A DNA stretch of 64,000 bases, from contig NW_015971544.1 in NCBI RefSeq assembly GCF_000182565.1, positions 370,622 to 434,621 on the forward strand. The letters run 5' to 3'. Source of the DNA: Spizellomyces punctatus DAOM BR117. Its lineage: Eukaryota; Chytridiomycota; Chytridiomycetes; Spizellomycetales; Spizellomycetaceae. Position 1 is the stretch's first letter. Each line of letters starts with the position of its first letter. The notes beneath the pieces are model-generated. The model saw nothing but the letters and a program-made list of their open reading frames with translations, was not told where the DNA came from and made no database searches. A program made the translations under genes and the position numbers. Below are positions 8,810-19,998 of the stretch, piece by piece.

Positions 8810-11800
8810 CTACACCTCATCCTCATCCACAACCACCCCTCCACATGGATGCACCCCGCCTATAGCTTCCTCGTCTTCGTCACAGGACAAAGATCCAGTT
8901 TCCGATGGTTGGAAACCATGTCGTCGCGCAACAATATGAATGTGATAGGCGTCTTCAAATGATAATGAATCTCGGTCGCCACCATTTGGGATGACGGTGT
9001 CCTCATCTGGGAACTGTATAAAGGACCCCATGGCAGTCGAGATACCTTCTTGAAACTTTTCGTCGCCGCCCAGGACGGGGAATTGACCGTTCGGAACAAG
9101 GGTTTTGTCATCCCTGAATAATTATACAATTTAGAATGTGCAGAATGTTGCAGGACAATGACAGGCACTTACCCATAGGGTTTAGGCGCCTCCCGTCTAA
9201 TCTGAACATGGAATGCAGCCGGAAGGTCGCTCAAATCGGGGCTATTCGGTTCAATAGAGACAAGAGACCGCGACGCATCAAACACTTGAAAGCAAAACTG
9301 CGGGCCCATCCATACTGGAGGTCTCGGCGCTGTTTCGTGCGTAACAATTTCAATCTTTGACGGCCACTGTATGCGTGATGGTGGTGATGATTTTGCTGCT
9401 GCTGTTGTTGTTGAAGTTGTTGTTGTTGGAGTTTGCGTTGGGTTGGTTCGAGTGGGAGCAGGAGGACGAGAAGGAGATGTTTGAACGGAGCGTTTGACTT
9501 CACCCCAGTCCATTTCGCGCTTCACGTTCCATTCCATGACTTCAGAGACTTTAACCCGAATATGCTGCTTTTTGCCTCCAAATCCCAACCCCGGGAACGC
9601 ACTAAAGAGCCCCGACGGAGAGAAGCGGTCAAATGACGACGGGCTAGCACCTGTGCTGGATCGCTTAGGTGAGGGCAGGAGGGTTTGAGGGCTGGCTGGG
9701 GTGGGATCTTCGAGTAGGACGTCAACATGATGCATCATGAGGCTGCCGCGGTCGGTAGGATGAAAGGTGAGGAGGCGTTGGCGGAACAGTCGGATCGCAG
9801 AGACTGGAGCTTCAGCTTGAGTGTGGGTCCAACTTCCACCACATGTCGTGCCAGCGGAACCGACAGGACTGCTCCTGTCGTGGGAACGGCGGTCATAAAC
9901 AGCCGCGGCCGTGTCTTTGAGCGCGTTCTTGTCGGGAAGGAAGGCGGCGATCAGAGGGGCACGACCACTTCCGCAGGTGATGCTATCATTAGAAACCACA
10001 CCTTCGGACCATGCTTCGCTTTTCGGAGACGCCTCGACAGGTTGACGCTTGATCCTTGCCACTGGGTACAAGCTGGCAATCCCTCCTTCAGCGGTCCCCG
10101 GTACCAAAGTCTGAGTCTGCTTCGGTTCCGCGAAACCATTGATAATGTTCAGGCGTTCACCATTCATACCATTCAAACTCTTTTCCTTCATAGACGCTGG
10201 GTTAATCCGATACACATGCGTCGTCCCCCGGGTGGTCGTCACGCCAACCCACTTGGAGTCCACCGAAAACGCGACACTCTCGATCGTCGCCATCGTGTAA
10301 CCCCGTTCGAGTTTGTATAAGCATTGAACGGCAGTCCGTGGTTTACCCTTGCTGCTTCGACCTGGGACCTGCCATATATAGAAGGTATTGGCTTGGCTGG
10401 AGGCCGTTATCACCAGTGTTTGGTTTGGGTTGAAGGCGATCACAGAGACAGGATTTGTGTGCGGTTTCCAATGGGCTATGGAAGGGGGATGCGGTTGTGG
10501 AGATGTTGTTGTCGATGAGTTTGAGGAGGGGGATGTCGGCGTAGGGAGGGGGCGGATCACAACCTTGACACACAGTTGAGTCAACAGTCCACATATTGTC
10601 TGATTCACTAACAACACTCACCACTCCGCTAGGCAGCTCGGCATATCTATCCAATTTCCCATTCTCTTTCACCTTCCCCCCAGGTGTACCATTCACCTTG
10701 ACGTCCTCCTCTGCACGCAAGGCGACTCCCTCTTTGGTGGCCGGCGAGAAGTAATTGCTCAAAGCCTGGTACCCATACTCTCCGATCACCTTGGCACCCA
10801 CGACCAAATCTTTTGCTACTTTACCAGCAACCTTCCGGGCCAATCCCGCATCCGGGATCCCGTCTGCGTCGTCGCTGTCGGGATCGGACGGCAATTCGTC
10901 AGTCGATGTTCCTTTGCGGCGGGAGGGCGGCGGGGGAGTAGATGTCGCGTAGATAATATAACGGGAACCGATGTCATAGACTATTGCGTTATTTAGGGGG
11001 TTTGGGCGAGTGTCGGTGTAGACGCCGAGGAGATGGAGTGTTAGAGCGGAATAAATATGGATGGCGTGGGACGCGAGGGACTACACTAATGTGAGAAATA
11101 TTTCAAACGTTAAATGTAGCACGGAAGCATGCGACTCACCACAGCAATGACCCTTGCATTACATTTCGCTTCTAGAGCTGTATCCTCTCCAAACTTTACA
11201 GTCTGCACAGCTGTCAGAGACCTCAACGAGTACAGCTGCAAGGCGCTCTGGGGCTTGCCACTTGAATCCTCGGAAACCACTTCAGTTCTGCAATGCGCCA
11301 TGATTCAGATGCTACAAGCCTGTACTTGAATTATCAATGTAACGTACATGTACGCAATGAGAGGTCTGGCGTGCTCCAAGTAGTCCGTGGAGCCATCTCG
11401 TCGATACGGAGTCGGTAATGCCTACCAAATAGCAAGAAGACATGAACAACAATCCCGCTCAACCAGCAGGAAGCGAGACGCTCACCTCCACCCACGTAAC
11501 CTTCCGGAGCCCCTCCCTCACCGACACCACCTCCCTCACATTCTCCAGGTCCCCCAAGCTCCATACCTGAAAGCCCCTCCCGTAACCCAGAAACAGGCAC
11601 AACTGCCGCTTATTCTCCCAATCCACCCAACAAAATGCAGCGGAAAGGACCCGTTCAGACGGATCAAGGGGATCAAACTCTGTGCTTGGGGACTTCTCAG
11701 AGAGGTTTTGGGCGACGTAGGACGAGATACCGTTAAGGTAGGATGCGATGCTCGATATGGCGGAAGGGGCTCTGTGAACATGTGTGAGAGATGATGATTT

Positions 11801-11872
11801 GTAGGAGTACTCCAGTAGCTACCTCAACGATTTGGCCTGCGCTCTCACTCCCTGGGGTGTACTGGCAAACAT
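8810..11872 (-). CDS. BCAS3: BCAS3-like WD40 protein
   Basis: Related to animal BCAS3, a beta-propeller protein that binds phosphoinositides and associates with autophagic membranes together with PHAF1. The start ATG at 11872 opens a 50-nt exon joined to 11771-11486 (GRGFQVWSLGD, first blade), then 11421 onward. Later blades show NNAIVYDIGSRYIIYATS, HTNPVSVIAFNPNQTLVITA and SVDSKWVGVTTTRGTTHVYR. The segment ARKVAGKVAKDLVVG is the conserved helix before the BCAS3 domain. The C-terminal exon ends EDAYHIHIVARRHGFQ and an acidic tail (stop 8810). At least eight exons. A Pro/Thr-rich low-complexity insert (about 9360-9480) is lineage-specific. Splice borders were assigned by eye; the family call is strong. 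Confidence 0.88.
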
Positions 11873-12448
11873 GCCGGACACGCTACGCCAGCGCCGAGAA
11901 TTTCGAAAGATGAAAAGTGGAAATGCCTTTCTCGTATATTACTTATTTGGCGTGAATCAAAGCAACTTGTCCTGCTTGGTGGGTTCAGCGTCAAGACTAA
12001 AAAGATAACGTCAAAGAAAGCTCGACGGCATGTGAGCATCCGCGATGAGATGCAACCGTTCCGCGGTGCCCATCGCGCAGTATCTCAGCAAAACATACCA
12101 CAAGTACAAGTCTTGACAAACAACAAGAAGCAACTCTCAAAAAGGAATATACACAAGGGCGTAACCGCTGCCGGCAGTCACACTACACCTCTTTAACGGT
12201 ACGGCGGTGGATGAAAGCCAAGGAACTTGGACCAAATGAATACACAAAACCACCAAGTCACAGCACAAAAATCCTAATCAAAAAAAACCAAAGTTGGAAA
12301 AGCCAAAAACGTTGACGAGGTCGAGTAAAATAAGCGCAGAAATGCAGCTAAACTGTTCCAAAGCCCAAGCAGGAAGTGACCTCTCCAAGCGTCAAGCGGC
12401 GCGTTGTTCACGCGGAAGGTCACGTGTATATATTATGTCATCAGAAGG
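11873..12448. other. Intergenic region, no gene seen
   Basis: It lies between the BCAS3-like start and the stop of the dsRBM gene, both on the minus strand. It holds the BCAS3-like promoter and the dsRBM 3' UTR. No motif stands out. Confidence 0.5.
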
Positions 12449-15160
12449 TCACCCGCCTCGTCGGCGTTTCCTACCTCTCCCCCGGTGCCCTCCACCACGT
12501 CCCGGCGAAGATAAATGACCCACAGATGCATCTACATTTGTCTGAACCTGCGCGTACGGATTCTGGAGCATGCCCAGTACGGATGACAGGAGAACGGAAA
12601 GGTCTACCTGAGGTTGCGCGAGAGAAGGTGGGAAGGATAATGGGTAGGATGGGAAGGGAGATGCGATAAAGGACTGTGACTGGGGAAGGGGCTGATTGTA
12701 TGTGGAGGGTGCCTGTTGGGATGGTGCATCCATTCCATCAGTAGAAGATCTTGAGTTTTCTTCGTCTTTTGGCCCTTTCCTCTCAAGTTCCTCCATAGCC
12801 ATCCGACACGCATCTGCCTTCGCATCTGCCTTTTTCGGAAATGCCGCAGAAGTCCACTTTTGTCCTTCTCCCGCCTCCATCGTAACCGTACACACAAACC
12901 ACGGTGCAGCATGCGCAGTACTCGGTGGAGGTACAGTGGAAAAATGTGCCTGGAACCGTGATTTCGTACGTAGGCAGTACTCGTGCAGAAGGATCGTGGA
13001 AGATTTTGATGTAGATGGAGTGGGTGAAGAGTCGATCCCGAGGGCTTTGCATGCCACATGGGCGGCATCTTCTTTTGCATTGCCACGTTTAGTGTGCGAC
13101 GAGGCTGATGTGTAAGTCTTGCCGCCAATTTGGATGGTAGCTTTATGGGATCCGCGTCCGCCGGGTCCCACGTGGTAGGTCCACTCAACATGTAGGCGCT
13201 GCCGAGTGACGTAGGACATGAACCGGGGGAGCCAGATGCGATGACCGGCCTGGGTGGCAGTAAAATCATCCAATAGCCCCATGACTTCTGACGGGTCCAT
13301 CTCGTCATCAGGTTTCTCTGTTACTTCCCCCTCCTCCCTATCTTCATCAGGATTTTCGTTGTCTTCTGCAGTGAAAATCTCTTCAAGCCGACCCGAAAAC
13401 CGTTCGGTCTTGGTCGCAGCCTCTCGATAGCAATGCATGAACAAACAAGCCAGTCTCGCGACGTCTTGAGCAGCATCCAAAGGCGAAGTGAACAAATAGG
13501 CGGACTCAAACTGTTCCTGAGCAACGGTGAGGTGACATCGGTAAAGATGCTTGGACGTAGTGGGATCGGAAAAGGTGAGAAGCTTGTAGGTTGGAGATTG
13601 AGAGTTGGGATACTGTTTTGCTACAAAGGTGGCAAGGCGGTCGATGAATGTACTGGACTGTGAATCGGACCTGGAGGTTGTTGGGTCGAATGACGAGGAG
13701 GAAATGGGGGGCCCCGTGGGCGTGTCAACGGCCATGGGTCCTGTGATCAGGTCTAGCTGGAAGTTCACAGGAGCGGTGGTGCTATCGTTTTGATCGTCTT
13801 CCATTTCGCTCTTTTCATCTTCGTCCCCACTAGCCTCATCCTCCTCAGTACTTGTCTCACTCTCCTCATCATCACTGCTCGTCGCTTTCTCCTCACTACT
13901 TGCGTCATTCTCCTCATCGTCACTACTTTGATCCTCCTCACTCGATATATCAGTGGCTTGAACCTCTACCATCGGATCGCTCTTCCCCATGAACGTTTCA
14001 ACCGCTTGCTTCAAAGCGGCCAAATCGTCTTCGATATCTGAGGAAATGAGATCGGCCAGGTCGTCTCCAGCATCATTCATTGGAGACGTTGTTTCATTGG
14101 GCTTTGTGTGATCGGTTTGTTGGTGTGAGAAAATGAGTTGGTCCTTGGATTGTGTATTAGACTTTTGAGAGGATTGTGTGGGAGATGGAGGTTTTCGCGG
14201 ATCACCCGTGTCATTTTGGAAGGGAGGTGGTGACTCCGAAATGTCGCTCATGGCCATCATATCAGCATCGAGCTGTTCGGGCCTTGAAGGTTCAGGCATC
14301 GTTGCGTCTTCCTCCTGAGCAGAAAAGGTGGTTCGGCCTGTGGCCGGATTGAAAGGGCTCTCACTATTCGTCCGCAGCTGTGTCTCGCCTGTTTCGCTCT
14401 TTAATCTCGATAACCGTCCACCGACATCCAGTGCTTTCAAAGCATCCCGCCTAACCGTGTATACTCCGTCAGGAGCGTTCTTTTCCAAAACATTGGCTAA
14501 AACCATCAAATTGACGACATTTTCTGTATTCGTAATAGTACCCCACTGAGGTTCTTGTACATGGAACTCGCTTATGTCACTCAAGAGGAGCTCCCTTGCT
14601 ATGCGCTCAAAATTATGGTTGAGCAGGACTTGGGCGGATTGGGAGAGCGTTTTAATGAAATAGGCTGGGAGGGATACAAATGGATTTGGCATTGGGGATG
14701 TAGGGGCGGGCAAGAGGATTCTGCGGGATGGACATGTTGGGAGATGGTAGGTAGAAGGCGCGAGAACGATGAAGGTTGTTTGGAGTGGTGCATGGGCATC
14801 CAGCAAGAGCATATGGGTGGCAATGACCTAATTAAGTCTTTATAAACCTTCCAGTCCCATAATTGCCCGCCAGAGCATTTCAAATACCTTATCAAGATCT
14901 TGTCCCTCGACACTCATCACAAAAACACGGTCCGGTGGACTGTTAACAAACGGGTTCTGCCAGGTACCCTCAACATAAACAGCCAATATCACATCCTTCG
15001 GGACTAGATACGACCTCAACCCCGTCAGGGCCTGTCGTCCTGCATTAGCGCCTATAAAGTAGACTGAGTGGATGGGATGGGGTGAAGGGAATATCCCGAA
15101 GAAAGAAGTATAGGGCGGTGAGAGTATCGACGACGTTGGCAGAAGCGACCCTTTATCCAT
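12449..15160 (-). CDS. Protein with three dsRNA-binding-like motifs, acidic region and RGG tail
   Basis: Probable RNA-binding protein of 883 residues in two exons (15160-14888, 14827-12449, phase 0; 60-nt intron). An unrecognised N-terminal domain of about 230 residues (IHSVYFIGANAGRQALTGLR; DISEFHVQEPQWGTI) is followed by a Ser/Glu/Asp-rich acidic stretch. Then come three dsRBM-like segments, beginning FIDRLATFVAKQYPNSQSPT, FMSYVTRQRLHVEWTYHVGP and LLHEYCLRTKSRFQAHF; the second and third end in the typical KEDAAHVACKAL and KADACRMAMEEL helices. The tail GRGGGHRGRGRKRRRGG is a Gly/Arg box. No RNase III, helicase or deaminase domain is visible, so it is not Dicer or ADAR. The start lies only 38 bp from the divergent lipase start. 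Confidence 0.75.
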
Positions 15161-15198
15161 CGACGAACAAAAATGAAATACGAATGTACGTGTGTTAG

Positions 15199-17073
15199 AT
15201 GGGAGATCAGGTGAGGCAGCGTGGTCGGACAGCGTCTTGGGTATATTCCAGCACTGGTTTCTTGGATGAATTGACCGAACAGGCTGCGTTCACCTTCCTC
15301 ATGCAACCATCGTCGTCGTTCTGGAAATCCTCTCCCAGCACAATCCCCCAACCAACTGCTGTTGCCACGGCAACACGATGCTGTAATCTGATCGAGGCTG
15401 CGGTCCATCTTCTGGCCTTCAATGACTGCACCGAATTTGACAAGAGTTGGCAAATGGTGGACGACCAAACTGATGAAGCAGTGGGAAGGGCGCTGGTAAG
15501 TATTGATATGATCCTCCTTTAGCGTGCATATTCCGACTTGAATGCTTTTTAGGTCGTCATTTCGCTCAACGGCAACCATGGCCAGCCAACGGACTTCGAT
15601 AACTTTATAAAGGGTCTCGAGAGCCAATTTCGTACCATGATATCCTCAAAGGCATCTCAGTCCACCAACACTACCATTCATGCGCATCAAAACGCAGCCC
15701 GGAAAACAAAAACCATCTCCCGTACTGTTCCAGCTGGTCGGCATGTTTTGTTTACGTTGCAGTCAAGCACAAGCCGAGGATTCGGCACGCATGATGGGAT
15801 TCCGCTTATGGCGAAGCGAGCTGCACTGGAAGTCGTAGAATGGTTCTGGGAAGAGATTGTGCCCGTGCTGAGAGAGAAGGTAGAAGGGAATGACGACAAT
15901 ATCTCAAAATGGGTGGTTCATCTTTCTGTTGTTGGGCATAGTTTGGGGGGTCTAATTGCACGATACCTCATCAAACTTTTACTGGAACGACTGTCTGTAG
16001 GGAGAAATGGAACCTCCGCAGCAACATCACTGCGTACCGTGTTTGACGCCAACGGGTGGATGACGTTGAAACCACTGACGTTTATGACAGTGTGTTCTCC
16101 ACATTTTGGGTCCCGCCGGAGTGCCAAGCCGGGATCATGGACAGCCCCCGTCTTTCAGGGTATTGTAAGATTTTACCTGACTAATATTGCCGGGCAGACT
16201 GGGAAAGAGCTGTATTTGATTGATGGCACGTCGTCTTTGTCCGCCACGGAACCATGGTCTGATGATTCCCGCGTCCCGTTACTGATTCGAATGGCCGACC
16301 CTCGCTCATCGTACATGAGTACCCTCCGAGAGTTTCGTCCAATCCTTGTGGCAGCTGTGCGCAACGACATTCCCGTCGGGTATTGCTCTGCGGCGGTGAC
16401 GAGCGTCAATCCGCATGCTGAACTGCTGAGCAATGGCGGGGAGGTGGGCGCTGTGGTGGAAGTGACTGCAGGCAGAGAAGTAGGATTACGGGTCATGAGC
16501 TTTTCTGGGTTTCGAACGGAGGCAGTCCCCACGCCTGTGAACCGCAAAATTGGGTTAATGACCAAAGAAGAAGCTGATCCCGTGCGGCAGTTTTGGGTGG
16601 ATCGGCTGTTTGGTGGTGGATCGATTCAAGACGATCCGATACTGCAGAAGATCCGGACTGACCAGACAGTTGAGATTCTGGGACCGCGTGGCACGATGCA
16701 CCACCACCAGGAGCCTTTTCACGACGCACCGTTGTACAATGATCCGCCTTCGTATAATGGCTTCTTGTCAAGTCTCTTATCACCTCCTCCCCCGACAGCC
16801 CCTACAGACGCTTTTGTGCCGGACCACCACCACGACAATCTAATTCCAACACGACTCTTGGCGCGTCTCCAAGAGACATTATGGAATGCACGACGAATCA
16901 ACATTGATTTTGTACTGTCAAACCCCGTAAGCCGAGCGACGGTGCATGCGCTTGCTGTTGGGAAAGCGGAAGGGGGAGTGTTGAATGTCGATGGGCAGGT
17001 GGCAGCGCAACAGGCTGGATGGTTTTTGGCGCGTATCGTCCTATTGGATTATCTGTACGCCTGCGACGAGTGA
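15199..17073 (+). CDS. DUF676-type serine esterase (ROG1-like lipase)
   Basis: Putative lipid-droplet or membrane acyl hydrolase of 605 residues. Exons 15199-15495 and 15553-17073 join in phase 0, giving ALVVISLNGNHGQPTDF, the first strand and oxyanion loop of the fold. The nucleophile elbow is VVGHSLGGLIARYL and the conserved TVCSPHFGSR follows it. The region after residue 400 is Pro/His-rich and poorly conserved, but the C-terminus recovers ARRINIDFVLSNPVSRATVH, which carries a candidate catalytic His. The first exon is Ser/Thr-rich without a recognisable domain, so translation might begin later. It is head to head with the dsRBM gene. Confidence 0.85.
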
Positions 17074-18059
17074 CCTACAATGCCAGCCTCCTCACAGCGT
17101 ATAACGTACGACAATCATCTAATGAGTAGACCTAGCGGCCACGGACATGTGTGAATGCCCGTAATGGTCTGATCCCTAGTAGAATCGTAATAATAAATAA
17201 GATCTTTATATTACAATCCATCGAATTGCACACAAAGGTGTATTGTGACGCCCCATAGCATATTGGATGATCGCAAGAAACTCGAAATGGCTCATTCGAA
17301 TGCAGAGCACGTGTATAATGCATTGGAATGCGTCAAGTCCAAAATGGCAAATTCACATCACACTCCGTTACTGCTACTACTGGCTGCCACAACTCCGCCT
17401 CTCCTTCCTCCTCCTTCCGCTCGGCTTTCTGGGTTTGGCCTGCTTCATTATCTTGCAATTTGGTACTTACTTGAGAACTGGCTTGAGAGGTATGTGGTCT
17501 CATGTATAACTGTGCTTCTGTTCATCTGTGTGTGGGCGAAAGAGGCAAGCCCGCCATGTCGGCACCGGGGATGAGGGTTTTGCCGATTGGCGGGTCTGCA
17601 GGCACCTCGAGCGGAGAGAGAGTTTACTCTCTCTTTGACATGTGCAGAGGTCGGAAGATATGGTCCAACTGCTCTGAGCTCCCTTGCATTCCCGCAAGCA
17701 CGCACATTCACACTCTGCACAGTTCTGGGTGGCGCAACTCGCAGCCACATTTCTCATTGTGTTCTTTACTTCCAAGAGTGACCTGCATCTGTTGCCATTG
17801 GGGCAACGAATCGATTATTGTTTCTATACATTGAGGCCAGTGCGATCGGCTGGATCGGCTAAAAGGCGGACATAAAGCAGCGTTTGATTGGATCAACGCC
17901 CTTGTACGAACCTTGGTCATTTTTGCTTTTGAGTGTGCCCATGTGTGTGCTGATGCTCGCCTTACCATGATTAGCAAAAAACACTTGGGCATCCATTAGC
18001 GCCGTATTCTAGTCCGATCACACAGACGCACACACACGCACATATATCCTTGCGAGATC
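17074..18059. other. Intergenic region containing one doubtful small ORF
   Basis: It holds the lipase 3' UTR, the doubtful two-segment membrane ORF listed separately, and the promoter of the Zn2Cys6 gene, with a CA-rich tract (CACACAGACGCACACACACG) just upstream of that start. Confidence 0.5.
17267..17868 (+). CDS. Doubtful small membrane protein
   Basis: An ATG at 17267 opens a frame with one strong hydrophobic segment (FLLLPLGFLGLACFIILQFG), ending at a GTATGT donor near 17491. With a CGCAG acceptor near 17746 (phase 1) a second hydrophobic segment, TFLIVFFTSK, follows and ends at a stop near 17875 after a basic tail. The implied intron of about 255 nt is long for this window. No family is recognised. 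It could also be chance. Confidence 0.25.
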
Positions 18060-19353
18060 ATGCAGTTGCCTACTTTTTCCAGTAGTGGACGACGCTACTC
18101 CCACGGCTCGGCATTGATGGGCTCCTCTTTTTCGGGACTAGACGCTCGGCAAACCATCGATCCGTCCATCTCTTCTATCTCGCTGCGTGCAAAGAGACGA
18201 AAGAGCTGTGTTGGTTCCTTATCAAGTCCTGATGCCGGTGACGATGCACCTAAAAAGAGAAAGCAAGTCAAAAATGCGTGTGGTAAAGTTGCCATCCTTG
18301 TTGACCACGTTTGACAAGTGCATGACTAACTTGTCCTTAACAGTCAACTGTCAAAAGGCGTGCAAAAAATGCGAAATTGCACGGCCTTGTCCACGTTGTG
18401 TGCGATACGGGCTTGAAGCAACCTGTCATGACTCGGTTCGCAAAGAGCGCAAAAAGGGAGTTTCAAGAGGTCCATACAAGCGAAAAGATGAAAGAAGTGC
18501 GAGTCAATCGCCCGAACCAGCCGAACTGTCCAACTCGTCAGGCCACCCTACGCACGAGTTGGGCACCGCCAAGCGCGACTATTCAGAGGAAGATCACACC
18601 TCACCTAGTCCAGTCTCCTCACAAGAACCGAGCGAGGCGTCCACGTCCCGCCCCGCGAGCCCAGTGGTTCACGAGATAACCACTCAGGATGACTCGAGTG
18701 AGCAAAAGTGGGACAAGCTAGCCATTTTGTCGGATCTCTGTACAGCGGTCTTGGAGCACTCTGCTTATCACGGCGGCGGATCACTGGCGCATCTGGCAGA
18801 CGTTTCGAGCCAGGAGAGTGCAAGGTTGTTATTAGACGACCCGGCACGAGGGTACGTACAAAATGGATATTCCACCACATTCGGCGGCATCAGTCCGTCA
18901 GACGAGATTATCAAGCAGGAAGAGATTGAAGACCAGAACCCTGCCCAAGCTGGACCTGTCCAGGCGGGACCTGCATCCTGGTACGATGAGAAACCCATGC
19001 AAGCTGGCCCGGCCTTGACTCGCAGCTATCCTGTGATGACCACGCCCTCCCGCCCTGCGTATAGTCCCCCCCAACATGTATATACCCAACTTTCCATCCA
19101 CACCACACAACATCAACAACAAGGCAACAACCACCCTCGTCGGGACTCTGGGTACTCGCACTCCCCCCCTCCTTCCAAGGAGTCTTTTATTACTCTCCCA
19201 CCCATTCGCGAGACTTTCCCAGAGCACATTATTAGTGATCGGATGATCATGGAACCGCGACCTGATGCGTCTTCTCCCTGTTATGGATGGGGCCGAGGTG
19301 TCACGATGGATGAATTTACGTCTGTTTCTTTTGGTGTTTTGAGGAGGGTCTGA
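18060..19353 (+). CDS. Fungal Zn2Cys6 transcription factor
   Basis: DNA-binding transcription regulator of 410 residues. Exons 18060-18282 and 18344-19353 join in phase 1 so that the binuclear cluster is restored: CVNCQKACKKCEIARPCPRC, then a sixth Cys in GLEATCHD. The basic region after it (RKERKKGVSRGPYKRK) is the usual linker of this subfamily. The cluster is internal (about residue 75) behind a Ser-rich N-terminus. The rest is disordered, with a short QAGP repeat (about 18950-19010) and a Gln/His stretch; no fungal-specific middle homology domain is seen. Such factors are usually nuclear regulators of metabolism or development; the target is unknown. Confidence 0.93.
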
Positions 19354-19998
19354 ATGCTGGGTGGTTTTGACATATTTTTTTGTACTTGGTGGATGGATGT
19401 ATGTCACGACTGTAGGTTTGTGTTTATCTCGATAGTTGGGATCTATATCTGTTCCTTGGGTAGGATTTCTATTTTTTTTACCATAGCAATGATATGAAAT
19501 TTGTGTGGGATCTTTTGTCGTCAATAGCTACAGTGGTGTCCTAGTTCTCCATCTGAGGCTCAAGCCACACCAAGCCATGCTTACTCAACGAGCGATCTGC
19601 AATTATTGCCATGACAACAAGATGCGTGAGTCACGTCCTGCATCGGAAAGTTGGCCAATTCTCGTCAAAAAGAAATACAAAGCAATTTGGAAATCCACTT
19701 TGAAAGCCGTGTGGTCCCCAACTTGCTGGTGGGTTTTGTGCGGTCTTCTTTTTTTTTCGGAATTTGTTGGTGGTGGTAAGTTTTCTTTTGACGATTTCAC
19801 TGATTTGGGGCGTGATCTTCAGTTTGAGTTCAGAAATTTAGGTTCATTTTGTTGGGTGTGCTTACCGTTTGCATTAACTTGTAAGTGGGACGTGTTCATA
19901 AAACGAGTTGGTTGTCCTAGGGAAACTTTGATGGGAAGAAAGTCAATGGGCTTATAGTATGCCAGAAGATCTCACAAAGAGTTGGTTTAAAAGAAATC
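19354..19998. other. Intergenic region, no gene seen
   Basis: It holds the 3' flank of the Zn2Cys6 gene and the promoter of CLU1, with several T-rich tracts. A 150-codon open frame (19505-19957) starts on a non-ATG codon and shows no domain. Confidence 0.5.

Noticed and set aside
9727-10320. 197-codon plus-strand frame
   Set aside because: Antisense shadow of the BCAS3-like coding exon; no domain of its own.
12449-15160. dsRBM protein as Dicer, RNase III or ADAR
   Set aside because: No RNase III, helicase, PAZ or deaminase motifs in the translated exons.
19505-19957. 150-codon plus-strand frame before CLU1
   Set aside because: No ATG start, no domain, T-rich composition; probably leader or spacer.
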